DNA of 64,000 bases from Kribbella rubisoli (GTDB taxonomy: Bacteria; Actinomycetota; Actinomycetes; Propionibacteriales; Kribbellaceae). The DNA lies in assembly GCF_004217145.1 (NCBI RefSeq), contig NZ_SHKR01000011.1, forward strand, positions 744,001 through 808,000. Reading direction: 5' to 3'. The notes below the pieces were generated by a model. That model was given only the letters and a program-made list of their open reading frames with translations. It searched no databases and had not been told where the DNA came from. This document shows, in pieces, positions 26,630 to 34,808 of the stretch. How positions within the stretch are numbered: the stretch's first letter is position 1; each line of letters starts with the position of its first letter. The translations under genes were made by a program, and so were the position numbers.

Positions 26630-27124
26630 GTGGAGTTCGAGGAGTACGTATCCGCCCGTGGACAGGAACTGGTGCGGCTCGGGTTCACGGTCTCCGGCGA
26701 CTACCAGCGTGCGGAGGACCTTGCACAGATCGCGTTGATGCAGGCGTTCCGCTCGTGGCGGAAGGTGCGCAACGCGGACGATCCACACCACTACGTCCGG
26801 CGCATCCTGGTGAACGAGTTCCTGTCGATGACCCGGCGGCGTTCGTACAGCGAGGCGCCGACGGCCGAGCTCGACCCGCAGGGCGCAGTACCGGATCACG
26901 CCACGGACATCGCGAACTCCGACGACCTCTGGCGAGCGCTTGCCACCTTGTCCGCCCGGGAACGGGTCGTGCTGGTCCTGCGCTACTACCAGGACCTCGA
27001 CGACCAGACGATCGCCGACGTGCTCGGCATCAAACCGTCCTCCGTGCGTGCGACCGCGAGCCGGGCGCTCGCCTCGCTACGGGAATCCAAACTGCGCTTA
27101 TCCAACAAGGCCAAATCGCATTGA
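26630..27124 (+). CDS. SigE-family RNA polymerase sigma factor (ECF)
   Basis: This 164-residue sigma-70 protein starts at GTG 26630 (VEFEEYVSARGQELVRLGF) after AGGGAGTGG. Region 2 is DYQRAEDLAQIALMQAFRSW with the RKVRNADDPHHYVRRILVNEFLSMTRRR segment typical of the actinobacterial SigE (ECF41/50-like) group, and region 4 is LSARERVVLVLRYYQDLDDQTIADVLGIKPSSVRATASRALASL. The next gene starts 12 nt after its stop and encodes a one-helix membrane protein, the usual place for an anti-sigma factor. Confidence 0.92.
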   Translation: MEFEEYVSARGQELVRLGFTVSGDYQRAEDLAQIALMQAFRSWRKVRNADDPHHYVRRILVNEFLSMTRRRSYSEAPTAELDPQGAVPDHATDIANSDDLWRALATLSARERVVLVLRYYQDLDDQTIADVLGIKPSSVRATASRALASLRESKLRLSNKAKSH

Positions 27125-27136
27125 TGAGAGGTTGTC

Positions 27137-27742
27137 GTGAGCAACACCGATCTCGAGGATGACCTGCGGGGTACTTTCGAACGCGCCGCCGCCTCGGTGC
27201 CAGAGTCCAGCGGCCTGACCGAGCGCGCCACCACCGGCGCGCAGCGGGCGCAACGGCGTACGTGGATCATCTCCGGCGCGGCCGCCGCCGCGGTCGCGGC
27301 GATCGCCATCGCCGGCTTCGGGCTGGCCGGCTCGAACAACAAGCCCAGCCAGCCGCCCGTCGCGGGTGGGCAGGCGCCGGTCTCCGCGACCCCGACGCCG
27401 CAGCCGCCGACGGCTCAGACGGTGTCGGGCACCTGGCGGCCGCTCCAGATGGCCGGGTTCAAGGCGCTGAAGGCAGCGCGGCCGAGCGATCCGGTGCTGG
27501 TGTTCCGCGCTGACGGGACGTGGACGGGTTCGGACGGCTGCAACGGACTGCAGGGTACGTACAGCATCGGCCAGCGCGGCGCGTTCACCGCCACGTCCGG
27601 CCCGCAGCATCTGATGGGCTGCGACAACGTGCCGCATACCGGCGTACTGAAGGCGGCCAAACGGATCGCGATCGACGGGGACACGCTGCAGTTCTTCGAC
27701 GCCGACGGGCGTCAACTTGCGAGTTACGCTCGCGCACGGTAG
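27137..27742 (+). CDS. Membrane-anchored META-domain protein, putative sigma-factor partner
   Basis: The 201-residue protein has a cytoplasmic N-terminus of about 40 residues (SNTDLEDDLRGTFERAAASVPE), one membrane helix (WIISGAAAAAVAAIAIAGFGL) and an external META/HslJ-like domain (VSGTWRPLQM, LVFRADGTWTGSDGCNGLQGTYSIG). The N-terminal segment with LEDDLRxxFxxxAxxVP is the pattern found in SigE-group anti-sigma candidates. It follows the sigma gene by 12 nt, so it probably reports envelope state to the sigma factor; this role is inferred. Confidence 0.8.
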   Translation: MSNTDLEDDLRGTFERAAASVPESSGLTERATTGAQRAQRRTWIISGAAAAAVAAIAIAGFGLAGSNNKPSQPPVAGGQAPVSATPTPQPPTAQTVSGTWRPLQMAGFKALKAARPSDPVLVFRADGTWTGSDGCNGLQGTYSIGQRGAFTATSGPQHLMGCDNVPHTGVLKAAKRIAIDGDTLQFFDADGRQLASYARAR

Positions 27743-27792
27743 TCGCAATTTGCTCGCGGACGGTGATCGGCCCTTGACGGAAAGGAGTCTCT

Positions 27793-27816
27793 GACCGGAC
27801 CATCTAGTGGCCGGTC
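27793..27816. promoter_or_regulatory. Dyad upstream of the protease gene
   Basis: GACCGG (27793-27798) and CCGGTC (27811-27816), with inner CCA/TGG around TCTAG and one bulged A. It lies 20 nt before the protease start, between the META gene and a GGGAG ribosome binding site; operator or terminator. Confidence 0.4.
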
Positions 27817-27835
27817 CACCGATCTTGGGAGCTTT

Positions 27836-29125
27836 GTGCGACTCTCTGTTACCGTCCCTCTGCTCACCCTCGGCTCAGCTTCACTCTTCGCAGTCGTCCT
27901 CACCGTGCCCTCTTCGGGCGCGGTCGCGGGTACTGCGGTGTGTTCCCACGGACAACCGAGTGTGAGCTCGACCGAGGCGACGCGGTTGTCGCAGCCGACC
28001 TCCGCGTCCGACGCGCGACCGCTCGGCGAGTCACTCGGCGACGGCATCTCCGCCGCCGTCGGTTCGCTCGAGCCGCTCGACGCGACCGGCCGTCCCACCT
28101 CCGGCCTGCCGTACGGGCTGAGCCAGGGCGTCATCGGCGTGGTCGGCTCGGCCACGACCGGGTACAAGGTCGTCGTCGACTCGGCGCGGCTGGACGCAAA
28201 GAAGTACCAGTCCGCGATGGCCCGCAACCTGCCCGCGGCCGGCAAGCAGCTGGTCCGCGTGGAGCGCAGCTGCCGCTCGGCCCAGTCGATCGCCGATGCC
28301 TGGAACGCCGTCGGCGCCCGCAACTGGTCGTCCGACGCGGGCCGTACGACGTACGCCGCGGACCTCGACCCGGTCACTGAGAACGTCGTCGTCGAGTACG
28401 ACCAGGCGACCACCTCCCCCGCGTCCCTGGCCGGTCTCCGCAAGCTGTCCGGCGTACAGGTCGTTGCCAGCTCGCTCGCGCGGACGACCCGGTTGAGCGA
28501 CACCCCGAAGGGCGGCCACTGGGGCGGTGCGCGAATCACGTCCGCGCTGAAGAACTGCACCGCCGGCTTCTCCGTCGTACGGCGTTCCAATGGCCAGCGC
28601 GGCACGGTCACTGCAGGCCACTGCGGTGCTGCCGGCACGGTGTGGAAGTCGGGCACCAACTACTACGGCACCACGACGCTGCGGACGAACTACCCGGACT
28701 ACGACCAGTCACTGGTCACCGGCAGCGCATACGGCGCGAAGATCTGGACCGACGGCCCCGGCGACACCGCCGACACCCGCACCGTCACCGGCGGCGCCGA
28801 CCCCGGCGTCGGCACAGTGGTCTGCCAGTCCGGCAGCTTCAGTACGTCGCTGTGCGGCCTGACGGTCCGTTCGAACTCGGCGAAGTACTGCGACTCCGAC
28901 GGCTGTACGACGTACGTCATGCGCGCCACCCGCGGCGGACTGGTCGCCATCATCGGCGGCGACTCCGGCGGCCCCGTCTATACCCGCCGCGGCGCCGGCT
29001 CCGCCACCGTCCGCGGCATAGCCTTCGCCGGCGCCGGCTGCGCCGCCTCCCGCTGCACCACCCTCTACGCCGAACGCTACAAATCCATCACCGGCCACCT
29101 GGGCGTCACAGCCCTGACCGGCTGA
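27836..29125 (+). CDS. Secreted trypsin-like serine protease (S1, alpha-lytic type)
   Basis: The 429-residue preproprotein starts at GTG 27836. It has a signal peptide (about 1-32), a long pro-region (to about 215) and a chymotrypsin-fold domain with His in TVTAGHC (about 261), Asp in NYPDYDQS and Ser in GGDSGGPVYT. Three Cys pairs are visible. This matches actinobacterial S1E proteases such as the streptogrisins, which need the pro-region as folding chaperone. Substrates are extracellular proteins. The tRNA-Arg gene begins 22 nt after its stop. Confidence 0.92.
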   Translation: MRLSVTVPLLTLGSASLFAVVLTVPSSGAVAGTAVCSHGQPSVSSTEATRLSQPTSASDARPLGESLGDGISAAVGSLEPLDATGRPTSGLPYGLSQGVIGVVGSATTGYKVVVDSARLDAKKYQSAMARNLPAAGKQLVRVERSCRSAQSIADAWNAVGARNWSSDAGRTTYAADLDPVTENVVVEYDQATTSPASLAGLRKLSGVQVVASSLARTTRLSDTPKGGHWGGARITSALKNCTAGFSVVRRSNGQRGTVTAGHCGAAGTVWKSGTNYYGTTTLRTNYPDYDQSLVTGSAYGAKIWTDGPGDTADTRTVTGGADPGVGTVVCQSGSFSTSLCGLTVRSNSAKYCDSDGCTTYVMRATRGGLVAIIGGDSGGPVYTRRGAGSATVRGIAFAGAGCAASRCTTLYAERYKSITGHLGVTALTG

Positions 29126-29147
29126 CCGCTAAGCTGTCCCCGCGTGC

Positions 29148-29220
29148 GCCCCCGTAGCTCAGGGGATAGAGCGTCGGTTTCCTAAACCGTGCGTCGCAGG
29201 TTCGAATCCTGCCGGGGGCA
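29148..29220 (+). tRNA. tRNA-Arg (anticodon CCT)
   Basis: The 73-nt cloverleaf has acceptor GCCCCCG/CGGGGGC, D-arm GCTC/GAGC, anticodon loop TTCCTAA (anticodon CCT, codon AGG) and T-arm GCAGG/CCTGC. The top pair of the anticodon stem is a T-T mismatch. CCA is not encoded. Its 3' part is repeated at 40236-40291, so this gene is the attachment site of an integrated element. Confidence 0.95.
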
Positions 29221-29229
29221 CCCTGTGAT
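29174..29229 (+). repeat. attL: 56-bp direct repeat inside and after tRNA-Arg
   Basis: Identical over 56 bp to 40236-40291. It starts in the anticodon stem (TCGGTTTCC) and ends nine bases after the tRNA (CCTGTGAT); similarity then fades (shared CAAGACA). Tyrosine recombinases typically use exactly this part of tRNA genes. Confidence 0.9.
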
Positions 29230-29252
29230 GTCTCAAGACATACCGGACAGGT

Positions 29253-29273
29253 GAACCCACGTTTCGTGGGTTC
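29253..29273 (+). terminator. Hairpin terminator of tRNA-Arg
   Basis: GAACCCACG (29253-29261) and CGTGGGTTC (29265-29273) form a perfect 9-bp stem on a TTT loop; GGCTGTTTGCTATTT follows. It lies just inside the island. Confidence 0.8.
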
Positions 29274-29332
29274 GGCTGTTTGCTATTTGGGGTGTTTGCG
29301 GGCTGGTCCTGGGGGTCTGCCGGTGGGTCGGG

Positions 29333-29414
29333 GTGACCACGCCGGTGTCGTCGACCTCACGAGATCACCGTGCCATGAGCGGATGCGCTCCTCATGGGGT
29401 GCCGGCGTGGTCAC
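29333..29414. repeat. 13-bp inverted repeat with nested palindrome
   Basis: GTGACCACGCCGG (29333-29345) is perfectly inverted as CCGGCGTGGTCAC (29402-29414); inside, CATGAG and CTCATG form a second hairpin. The outer right arm covers the stop codon of the GFA gene, so it may serve as its terminator; an element end is an alternative. Confidence 0.6.
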
Positions 29415-29878
29415 GCTCGTGGGCCGCCGTGTGATGTTCCGTCGTAGTCATAGTGCGGCATCGGAAGGGCTGAGGGGTTCATCGCCCACGGAGCCCCGTA
29501 GGCTTCGAAGCCGGAGATCACTGGCGGCGGGAACGTCGGGTCTGTGAAGCCGCCGACTCCGACCCCGACGAAGTCGGGTGCGATGGAGATCTCCCAGTAC
29601 ACAGTCGAACCGCACTCAGGGCAGAAGTGATACGTGGCCCCGCCGCTGTCGCAGGAGCGATACGTGACCGGCTTCCCGCTGTCGCTGGGAAACGTCCACG
29701 TCGTCGATCGGCCTTCTATCGTCACATGCTCGATCGGCAGTCGCGCTTGCGCGCTTGACACGGTGCCGGTCCGCTTCTGGCATTCGTAGCACTGGCAAAG
29801 GGAGATGCGCGCTGGGTCTGGGCCTTCGTAGGTCAGACTGAGCTGTCCGCAGTTGCACGAACTCTTACGGGTGGCCAT
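29411..29878 (-). CDS. GFA-family zinc-binding protein
   Basis: The 155-residue protein has the glutathione-dependent formaldehyde-activating (GFA) fold: CNCG (8-11), SLCQCYECQKRTG (about 27-39) and TYHFCPECGSTVYW with two more Cys, together binding two zinc ions. Proteins of this family carry small reactive thiol or aldehyde adducts, although actinobacteria lack glutathione, so the substrate differs or is unknown. It starts at ATG 29878 behind AGGAGGGG. It is the first gene inside the island; the 139 bp upstream hold a short GTGGC/GCCAC hairpin and no other gene. Confidence 0.88.
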   Translation of the reverse strand: MATRKSSCNCGQLSLTYEGPDPARISLCQCYECQKRTGTVSSAQARLPIEHVTIEGRSTTWTFPSDSGKPVTYRSCDSGGATYHFCPECGSTVYWEISIAPDFVGVGVGGFTDPTFPPPVISGFEAYGAPWAMNPSALPMPHYDYDGTSHGGPRA

Positions 29879-30017
29879 TTCCCCTCCTGTTTTGGTGCTT
29901 CATCGTCGTCACGGCTACCTCCTAGGCGGTGGCGACGCCACGGCCCGCCGTACCGAACGTGAGAGTGCGGGGGTCGAGCTGGTCCCATCGGCAGTCATGT
30001 GGTGGCAGGGCGTTCCG

Positions 30018-31577
30018 TCAGATCGGCTCGATCTCTGAAGGTCGCCAGGTCTTGTCGAAGTAGGACTGGAGTGGGTTGTACAGCCGGAGGATCGGGAACC
30101 AGCCCTTGTCGGGGTTAGTTTGGAGCCAGTTCGATTCCTTGCCCTCGGGTGCGGTGGGGCCGAAGTAGATGTCGGTCGAGCCGTCGGGGTTGGTTTCGAC
30201 CGTGCCCGACTGACTCCCGAGGTCCGGCATCGCTTGGTCTGTTTGGAGCATGGAGCGCGTCTGACGGTCATAGGCCATCACCGACCAGAACCGGCTTTCG
30301 GGGATGTCGGGCGGCAACGTGATCCGGTAGGAGCGCGCGCCGTCGAGATAGTCGCCACGGGAGTCGCGGGTAGCGAAGATGTATTGCGAGCCGATCCCGG
30401 TGAGTCGCATGCACATCGCCGGAGTGACGCCGGTGTACGCGTAGAAGAATGCGATGCGGGCGTTGTGCTTGCGGGCGCCGTCGCTCGCGGACTGCTCGAC
30501 GCCGTTCGGAGTGATCAGCGGTGGTGGGGTGAGGAACTCGTAGCCCTCCCACATCATGGTGAACCACGCCGAGTCCGGGTAGAACGCCCAGCCTTCTCGT
30601 TCGCGCGGGTCGAGCGCCAGCGTGCGGGCGGTCGCGTTGCCCACTTTGACAGCGTCGCTGAGGATCTTGCGCATCCGCGCGTCGGGTGCGAACGGTTGTC
30701 CCTTGACGATCCCGACCGAGGCGAGCAGCCCTAGGATCTCGGGGTTCCCTGCTTCCACCGGTTCAGCTTGGACAACTTCGTTGATCAGACCCCAGTACGA
30801 GCCATCGACCGGCGGGATCGTGCTGAACGACTTGTGGACCGCGTCGACGAAGCGCGTCGGCGCGGGCTCGGTCGCGGGTCCGAACGGGCCTGCACCGGAG
30901 AGGTACGTCGCCACTGGCGACCCCACCCCGCCCGGCTGGTACGGATAGATCTTCAACCCGTTGCGGATGACTTCGAGCGCCGGTGCAGGGTCGTTGTCAA
31001 CCTTGAACGCTCGAGCGAACCACCACGCCCGCGTCGTACGGCAATGCGACACGAAGTACCCGTCGTCCGGGAGCGGACCGTCATAACCCGGTCCGACGAT
31101 CAGGTAACGCCCGCCGGCACCTCGGTCCCGCCCGGGGAGCCCCATGTCGGTCACCCAGCCGAACCACATGTCGTCGACCCCACCCAGGATTCCCGTCGGC
31201 GGCCCCAGTGCGGGCAGTTCGACGACCATCGGGCCGTTCGTCAAGTCGAGGAACGAGATGAAGTACAGGGTGTCGCAGTTCGCGGTCAGGAACAGCGACT
31301 CCGAGTCCATCAACTCGGGGAACGCCAGGACGTCGTTGTCCTCGACGCCGATGGCCAAGAATCCTCGGCGCATCGCTGCCAACGACGCGCCGGGGAAGCT
31401 GTTGATAAACGCCTCGACGCCGTGCATGAAGTCGAGGTTGTCGTACAGCAGCGTGGCGGTCGCGTCCGACGGTGCGCCATCGTCGAACTCCAACGTCCCG
31501 AGGCTTGTCTCGACCTTGTCCGGCGTCGAAATCGACGTCAACGTCTCGGCGGTGACGCCGCCCTGCTGTGCGCTCAT
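30018..31577 (-). CDS. DUF1254/DUF1214 domain protein (paralogue A)
   Basis: The 519-residue protein starts at ATG 31577 (MSAQQGGVTAETLTSISTPDKVETSLGTLEF), behind AAGGAG; the longer frame covers promoter DNA. It has an N-terminal DUF1254 part (NLDFMHGVEAFINSFPGASLAAMRRGF, LTANCDTLYFISFLDL) and a C-terminal DUF1214 part (GSTDIYFGPTAPEGKESNWL, LRLYNPLQSYFDKTWRPSEIEP). No signal peptide. Function is unknown for the family. It is divergent from a second copy at 31941 and both share operator and -10 architecture. Confidence 0.88.
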   Translation of the reverse strand: MSAQQGGVTAETLTSISTPDKVETSLGTLEFDDGAPSDATATLLYDNLDFMHGVEAFINSFPGASLAAMRRGFLAIGVEDNDVLAFPELMDSESLFLTANCDTLYFISFLDLTNGPMVVELPALGPPTGILGGVDDMWFGWVTDMGLPGRDRGAGGRYLIVGPGYDGPLPDDGYFVSHCRTTRAWWFARAFKVDNDPAPALEVIRNGLKIYPYQPGGVGSPVATYLSGAGPFGPATEPAPTRFVDAVHKSFSTIPPVDGSYWGLINEVVQAEPVEAGNPEILGLLASVGIVKGQPFAPDARMRKILSDAVKVGNATARTLALDPREREGWAFYPDSAWFTMMWEGYEFLTPPPLITPNGVEQSASDGARKHNARIAFFYAYTGVTPAMCMRLTGIGSQYIFATRDSRGDYLDGARSYRITLPPDIPESRFWSVMAYDRQTRSMLQTDQAMPDLGSQSGTVETNPDGSTDIYFGPTAPEGKESNWLQTNPDKGWFPILRLYNPLQSYFDKTWRPSEIEPI

Positions 31578-31650
31578 CGTGACGCTCCTTGGAGAGTGTG
31601 GCAAATTGTCGCTTCCTGGCCGAACGTATGGCCGAACGCGAGCGTCCGTC

Positions 31651-31670
31651 GTCATGCAGGTTGGGTGATT
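31651..31670 (-). promoter_or_regulatory. Candidate regulon operator (site 1)
   Basis: Plus strand GTCATGCAGGTTGGGTGATT fits TCAY-N9-RTGA. Its centre lies 34.5 bp upstream of TACGTT (minus strand 31628-31623), the probable -10 box of the 30018-31577 gene, so the site centres near -42. Confidence 0.65.
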
Positions 31671-31801
31671 GGCAGCGCGGGTCGACGAGAGTTCACGACG
31701 CCGCACAGAGTGCAGCTGTCGAGTTCCGTCGTAAGCGCTCCAACGGGGCCTTCTGTCGTACGGTCGCAACGCCATTGAATGGCCGATCGGCCACCGCGCG
31801 C

Positions 31802-31821
31802 GTCACTCATATCATGTGAAT
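31802..31821. promoter_or_regulatory. Candidate regulon operator (site 2)
   Basis: GTCACTCATATCATGTGAAT, with TCAC and GTGA arms 9 bp apart. It is in the middle of the 363-bp gap between the divergent DUF1254 genes, which contains no gene. Confidence 0.6.
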
Positions 31822-31860
31822 AGCCATCCAGACTGGCAGCCGACCAGGCGCAGTGCGAGC

Positions 31861-31880
31861 TTCATTCGGTCTGTGTGATG
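31861..31880 (+). promoter_or_regulatory. Candidate regulon operator (site 3)
   Basis: TTCATTCGGTCTGTGTGATG. Its centre is 33.5 bp before the -10-like TACGTT (31901-31906) of the 31941 gene, mirroring site 1. It differs from site 7 (39517) at two of 20 positions. Confidence 0.7.
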
Positions 31881-31940
31881 ACCCGGGCAAAGGCCGAATC
31901 TACGTTTCAGCTAGAGGAAACCGATCTGGAGGAGGCTGCG

Positions 31941-33509
31941 ATGTCCGCCGATGTGACCATGACGCCTGTGCCGGCTGCGATCACGACGCCGTCGAGGGTG
32001 GAGGCAGGGATCGGCACTCTGGAGTTCACCGACGGCTACCCGACGAGGACGACCGCAGAGAATCTGCGTGACCACCTGGACTACCTGCACGGCGTCGAGG
32101 CGTTCATGAACTCGATCCAGGGGGTGTCCTTGTTCGCCATTCGCAAGGGGTTCCAGGACGCGGGGATCGCGGATGGCGATGTGCTGATTTTCTCCGGGCT
32201 GATGGACTCCCGGTCGCTGTTCCTGACCGCGAACGCCGACACGGTCTACTTCTGGTCCTTCCACGACCTGTCACAGGGCCCGTTGGTGGTGGAAACTCCG
32301 GCCGAGACGCTGGGCGTCTTCGACGACATGTGGTTCCGCTGGATCAGCGACTTCGGGCTCCCCGGTGCGGATCGCGGCCAGGGCGGCACCTACCTGCTGG
32401 TCGGCCCCGGGTACGACGGGCCGCTGCCCGAAGGCGGGTTCTACGTGCGGCACTCGCGCACCAACCACGTGACCTTGGTCGGCCGGGCGTTCATCAACGA
32501 GAACCCCGGCGACGACCCCGGGCCGACTGTCGACCGGATCAAGGAGCAGCTGAAGGTTTACCCGTACGTTCCCGGTGGCGTGGGCAGCAGCATCGGCGCC
32601 TTCCTGACGGGCAAGGGGCGCCTCGGTCAGCCGGGCAGTCCGCAGAGTCCCCGGTTCGTCGAGGGCACCGGGCTCGCGATGCAAACGGTCCCACCCAACG
32701 ATTTCGGCCACTACGAGCTCCTCGATGCCCTGGTGCAACTGGAGCCGGCCGAGGCGCTCGACACCGAGCTGGCCGGTCAGTACGCCGCCCTCGGGATCGT
32801 CAAGGACGAGAAGTTCGCTCCCGACAAACGGCTGCGGGCCATCCTCGACGAGGCGGTTGCTGTCGGCAACGCCGCCTCCCGGACCGTCGGTATGGGTGCC
32901 CACCCGGCCGAGGGCTTCCGCTACTACGAGGGTGACTCCGCGTGGTGGAACATGCTCTTCGTCGGCGGGTTCGAGTTCACCAACCCGCCGCCGATGATCA
33001 CCGCCGACGGGATCGAGTCCTTCCCGAACAAGGGTGCCCGCCGGCTCCATTCCCGGACCTCGATGTTCTACACCGCGACCGTCATCACCCCGGCCATGTG
33101 CATGCGGCTGCCCGGCGTCGGCTCGCAGTACCTGATCGCCAATGTCGACGCCACCGGTGAAGCCTTCGACGGTGCGAAGACCTATCGGTTGAGGCTGCCC
33201 AAGGACATCCCGGCGGCCCGGTTCTGGTCGCTCACGCTCTATGACAACCAGACCCGCTCCATGCTGCAGACCGAGCAGCTCTATCCACGGGCCGGCAGCC
33301 AGGAGTACCCGTCCCCCGCCGCGGAGGCAGAAGCGGACGGCTCCAGCGTCGTGTACTTCTCGCCCACCCGGCCCGACGATGTCGAACCGGGCAACTGGAT
33401 CCAGACCGACCCGGCGAAGGGCTGGTTCACCGTCCTGCGCCTGTACAGCCCGCTGCAGCCCTTCTTCGACAAGACCTGGCGACCCAGCGAAATCGAACTG
33501 GTGAGCTAG
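31941..33509 (+). CDS. DUF1254/DUF1214 domain protein (paralogue B)
   Basis: The 522-residue protein starts at ATG 31941 (MSADVTMTPVPAAITTPSRVEAGIGTLEF) with a strong GGAGGAGG site; the GTG/ATG at 31875-31880 lie in the operator. It aligns along its whole length with paralogue A (HGVEAFMNSIQGVSLFAIRKGF, LTANADTVYFWSFHDL, FYTATVITPAMCMRLPGVGSQYL, LRLYSPLQPFFDKTWRPSEIEL). Cytoplasmic by appearance, function unknown. The ZIP transporter gene follows by 39 nt and is probably co-transcribed. Confidence 0.88.
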   Translation: MSADVTMTPVPAAITTPSRVEAGIGTLEFTDGYPTRTTAENLRDHLDYLHGVEAFMNSIQGVSLFAIRKGFQDAGIADGDVLIFSGLMDSRSLFLTANADTVYFWSFHDLSQGPLVVETPAETLGVFDDMWFRWISDFGLPGADRGQGGTYLLVGPGYDGPLPEGGFYVRHSRTNHVTLVGRAFINENPGDDPGPTVDRIKEQLKVYPYVPGGVGSSIGAFLTGKGRLGQPGSPQSPRFVEGTGLAMQTVPPNDFGHYELLDALVQLEPAEALDTELAGQYAALGIVKDEKFAPDKRLRAILDEAVAVGNAASRTVGMGAHPAEGFRYYEGDSAWWNMLFVGGFEFTNPPPMITADGIESFPNKGARRLHSRTSMFYTATVITPAMCMRLPGVGSQYLIANVDATGEAFDGAKTYRLRLPKDIPAARFWSLTLYDNQTRSMLQTEQLYPRAGSQEYPSPAAEAEADGSSVVYFSPTRPDDVEPGNWIQTDPAKGWFTVLRLYSPLQPFFDKTWRPSEIELVS

Positions 33510-33548
33510 CCCTCGCTGGTCCTTCCGCTAGCAGAGAAGAGGCTGGAG

Positions 33549-34280
33549 ATGGGTGCAGCGTTCGGATGGGGGACGTTGGCGGCCTCTTCGCTGGTCATCG
33601 GCGCACTGATCGCGATCTGGCTGAAACTCAACCTCCGTACGATCGGGTTGATCATGGCCTTCGGCGCCGGCGTACTGATCAGCGCGGTCGCGTTCGACCT
33701 GATCGAGGAGGCAGCCAGCAAGACATCCGGTCACGGCGCGGTCGCGTGGGGCCTCTTCGTCGGTTGTGGCGTCTTCTACGGCGGCGACCTGCTGATCTCG
33801 CGCCTGGGCGGCGCTGATCGCAAGGATGCCACCGGAGATCAGAAGGACGGCTCCGCCCTGGCCATCGTGCTCGGCAGCGTGCTGGACGGTATCCCGGAGT
33901 CGATGGTGATCGGTCTGACGATCTATGAAGGGGGCGCGGTGGGGGCCGCATACCTGGCGGCGGTCTTCATCTCCAACCTGCCCGAGGCGATCTCGTCGAC
34001 GACCGGCTTGGCGACCAGCGGCTGGAAGCACTCGCGGATCCTCTGGATGTGGATCGGGATCGCTCTTGTCTCGGGGCTCGCCTCCCTGGCCGGGTACGGC
34101 CTGTTCCAGAACTCCTCACCCGAGACCGTCGGCTTCATCCTGGCGTTCGCGGCAGGTGCGATCATCACCATGCTGGCCGACACGATGATGCCCGAGGCGT
34201 TCGAGCACGGCGGCAGGCTGACCGGCGTCGTCACGACGCTGGGCTTTGCGGTCGCGTACACCATCCACTCGCTGGATTGA
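33549..34280 (+). CDS. ZIP-family metal transporter
   Basis: The 243-residue membrane protein has about seven to eight helices. VLGSVLDGIPESMVIG and VFISNLPEAISSTTG are the TM4 and TM5 motifs of ZIP zinc/iron permeases, although the usual metal-binding His-Asn of TM4 is replaced (LDGIPES), and the long His-rich loop is missing. Metal selectivity, or even transport activity, is therefore uncertain. It lies directly downstream of the DUF1254 gene. Confidence 0.85.
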   Translation: MGAAFGWGTLAASSLVIGALIAIWLKLNLRTIGLIMAFGAGVLISAVAFDLIEEAASKTSGHGAVAWGLFVGCGVFYGGDLLISRLGGADRKDATGDQKDGSALAIVLGSVLDGIPESMVIGLTIYEGGAVGAAYLAAVFISNLPEAISSTTGLATSGWKHSRILWMWIGIALVSGLASLAGYGLFQNSSPETVGFILAFAAGAIITMLADTMMPEAFEHGGRLTGVVTTLGFAVAYTIHSLD

Positions 34281-34333
34281 TCGGCTGGACAAACGCGGCG
34301 GACTCCCGATGCCGGCCCAACCCGCCGCCCGAA

Positions 34334-34353
34334 TTCACGTCATGTGAGTGATG
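34334..34353 (+). promoter_or_regulatory. Candidate regulon operator (site 4)
   Basis: TTCACGTCATGTGAGTGATG, perfect TCAC-N9-GTGA. It lies in the 168-bp gap before the 34449 gene; the same gap holds a GTCCCG-AAC-CGGGAC hairpin at 34387-34401. Confidence 0.65.
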
Positions 34354-34448
34354 CGGGAGGTGCGGCTCCGCCCGTTCAATGAAACTGTCCCGAACCGGGA
34401 CCTGTCCAACGACGGGCCGGGTCGTGCTGGCCGGAAAGGAAGCGTCCC

Positions 34449-34802
34449 TTGGACTACATCGCCGTCCTACGCCGCCTCTCTCTCCACGACGACCAGGTCG
34501 TTGCAGATGTCCTCGGCAGTGCGGACACTCAGCCCGCGGGGCTTGATCCGATTCTCGATGAGAGAACGGTCGCGCTGGTGCGGCTTGCAGCTCTGGTCGC
34601 GGTCGGCGGAGCGGTTCCGTCGTACGGCGCTCAGGCCGACGCCGCGGTCGATGCCGGTGCGACGGCTGCCGAGATCGTCGAGGTGCTGGTGGCCGTCATT
34701 CCGGTCGTCGGGCTGCCGTGCGTGGTTGCGGCGGCCCCGAAGCTGGCGCTGGCGCTCGGGCAAGACGTCGACGACGCCTTCGGGATCCCGCCTGATGGGT
34801 GA
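34449..34802 (+). CDS. Carboxymuconolactone-decarboxylase-like small protein (copy 1)
   Basis: The 117-residue protein begins at TTG 34449 with AAAGGAAG 8 nt upstream. The segment LDERTVALVRLAALVAVGGAVPSYGAQADAAVDAGATAAEIVEVLVAVIPVVGLPCVVAAAPKLALAL follows the helical plan of CMD/AhpD proteins. The CxxC-x2-H active site of AhpD is absent, so peroxidase activity is unlikely and the role is open. It resembles the 39613 protein along its length. It converges on the LuxR gene with 6 nt between. Confidence 0.75.
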   Translation: MDYIAVLRRLSLHDDQVVADVLGSADTQPAGLDPILDERTVALVRLAALVAVGGAVPSYGAQADAAVDAGATAAEIVEVLVAVIPVVGLPCVVAAAPKLALALGQDVDDAFGIPPDG

Positions 34803-34808
34803 TCGGGG

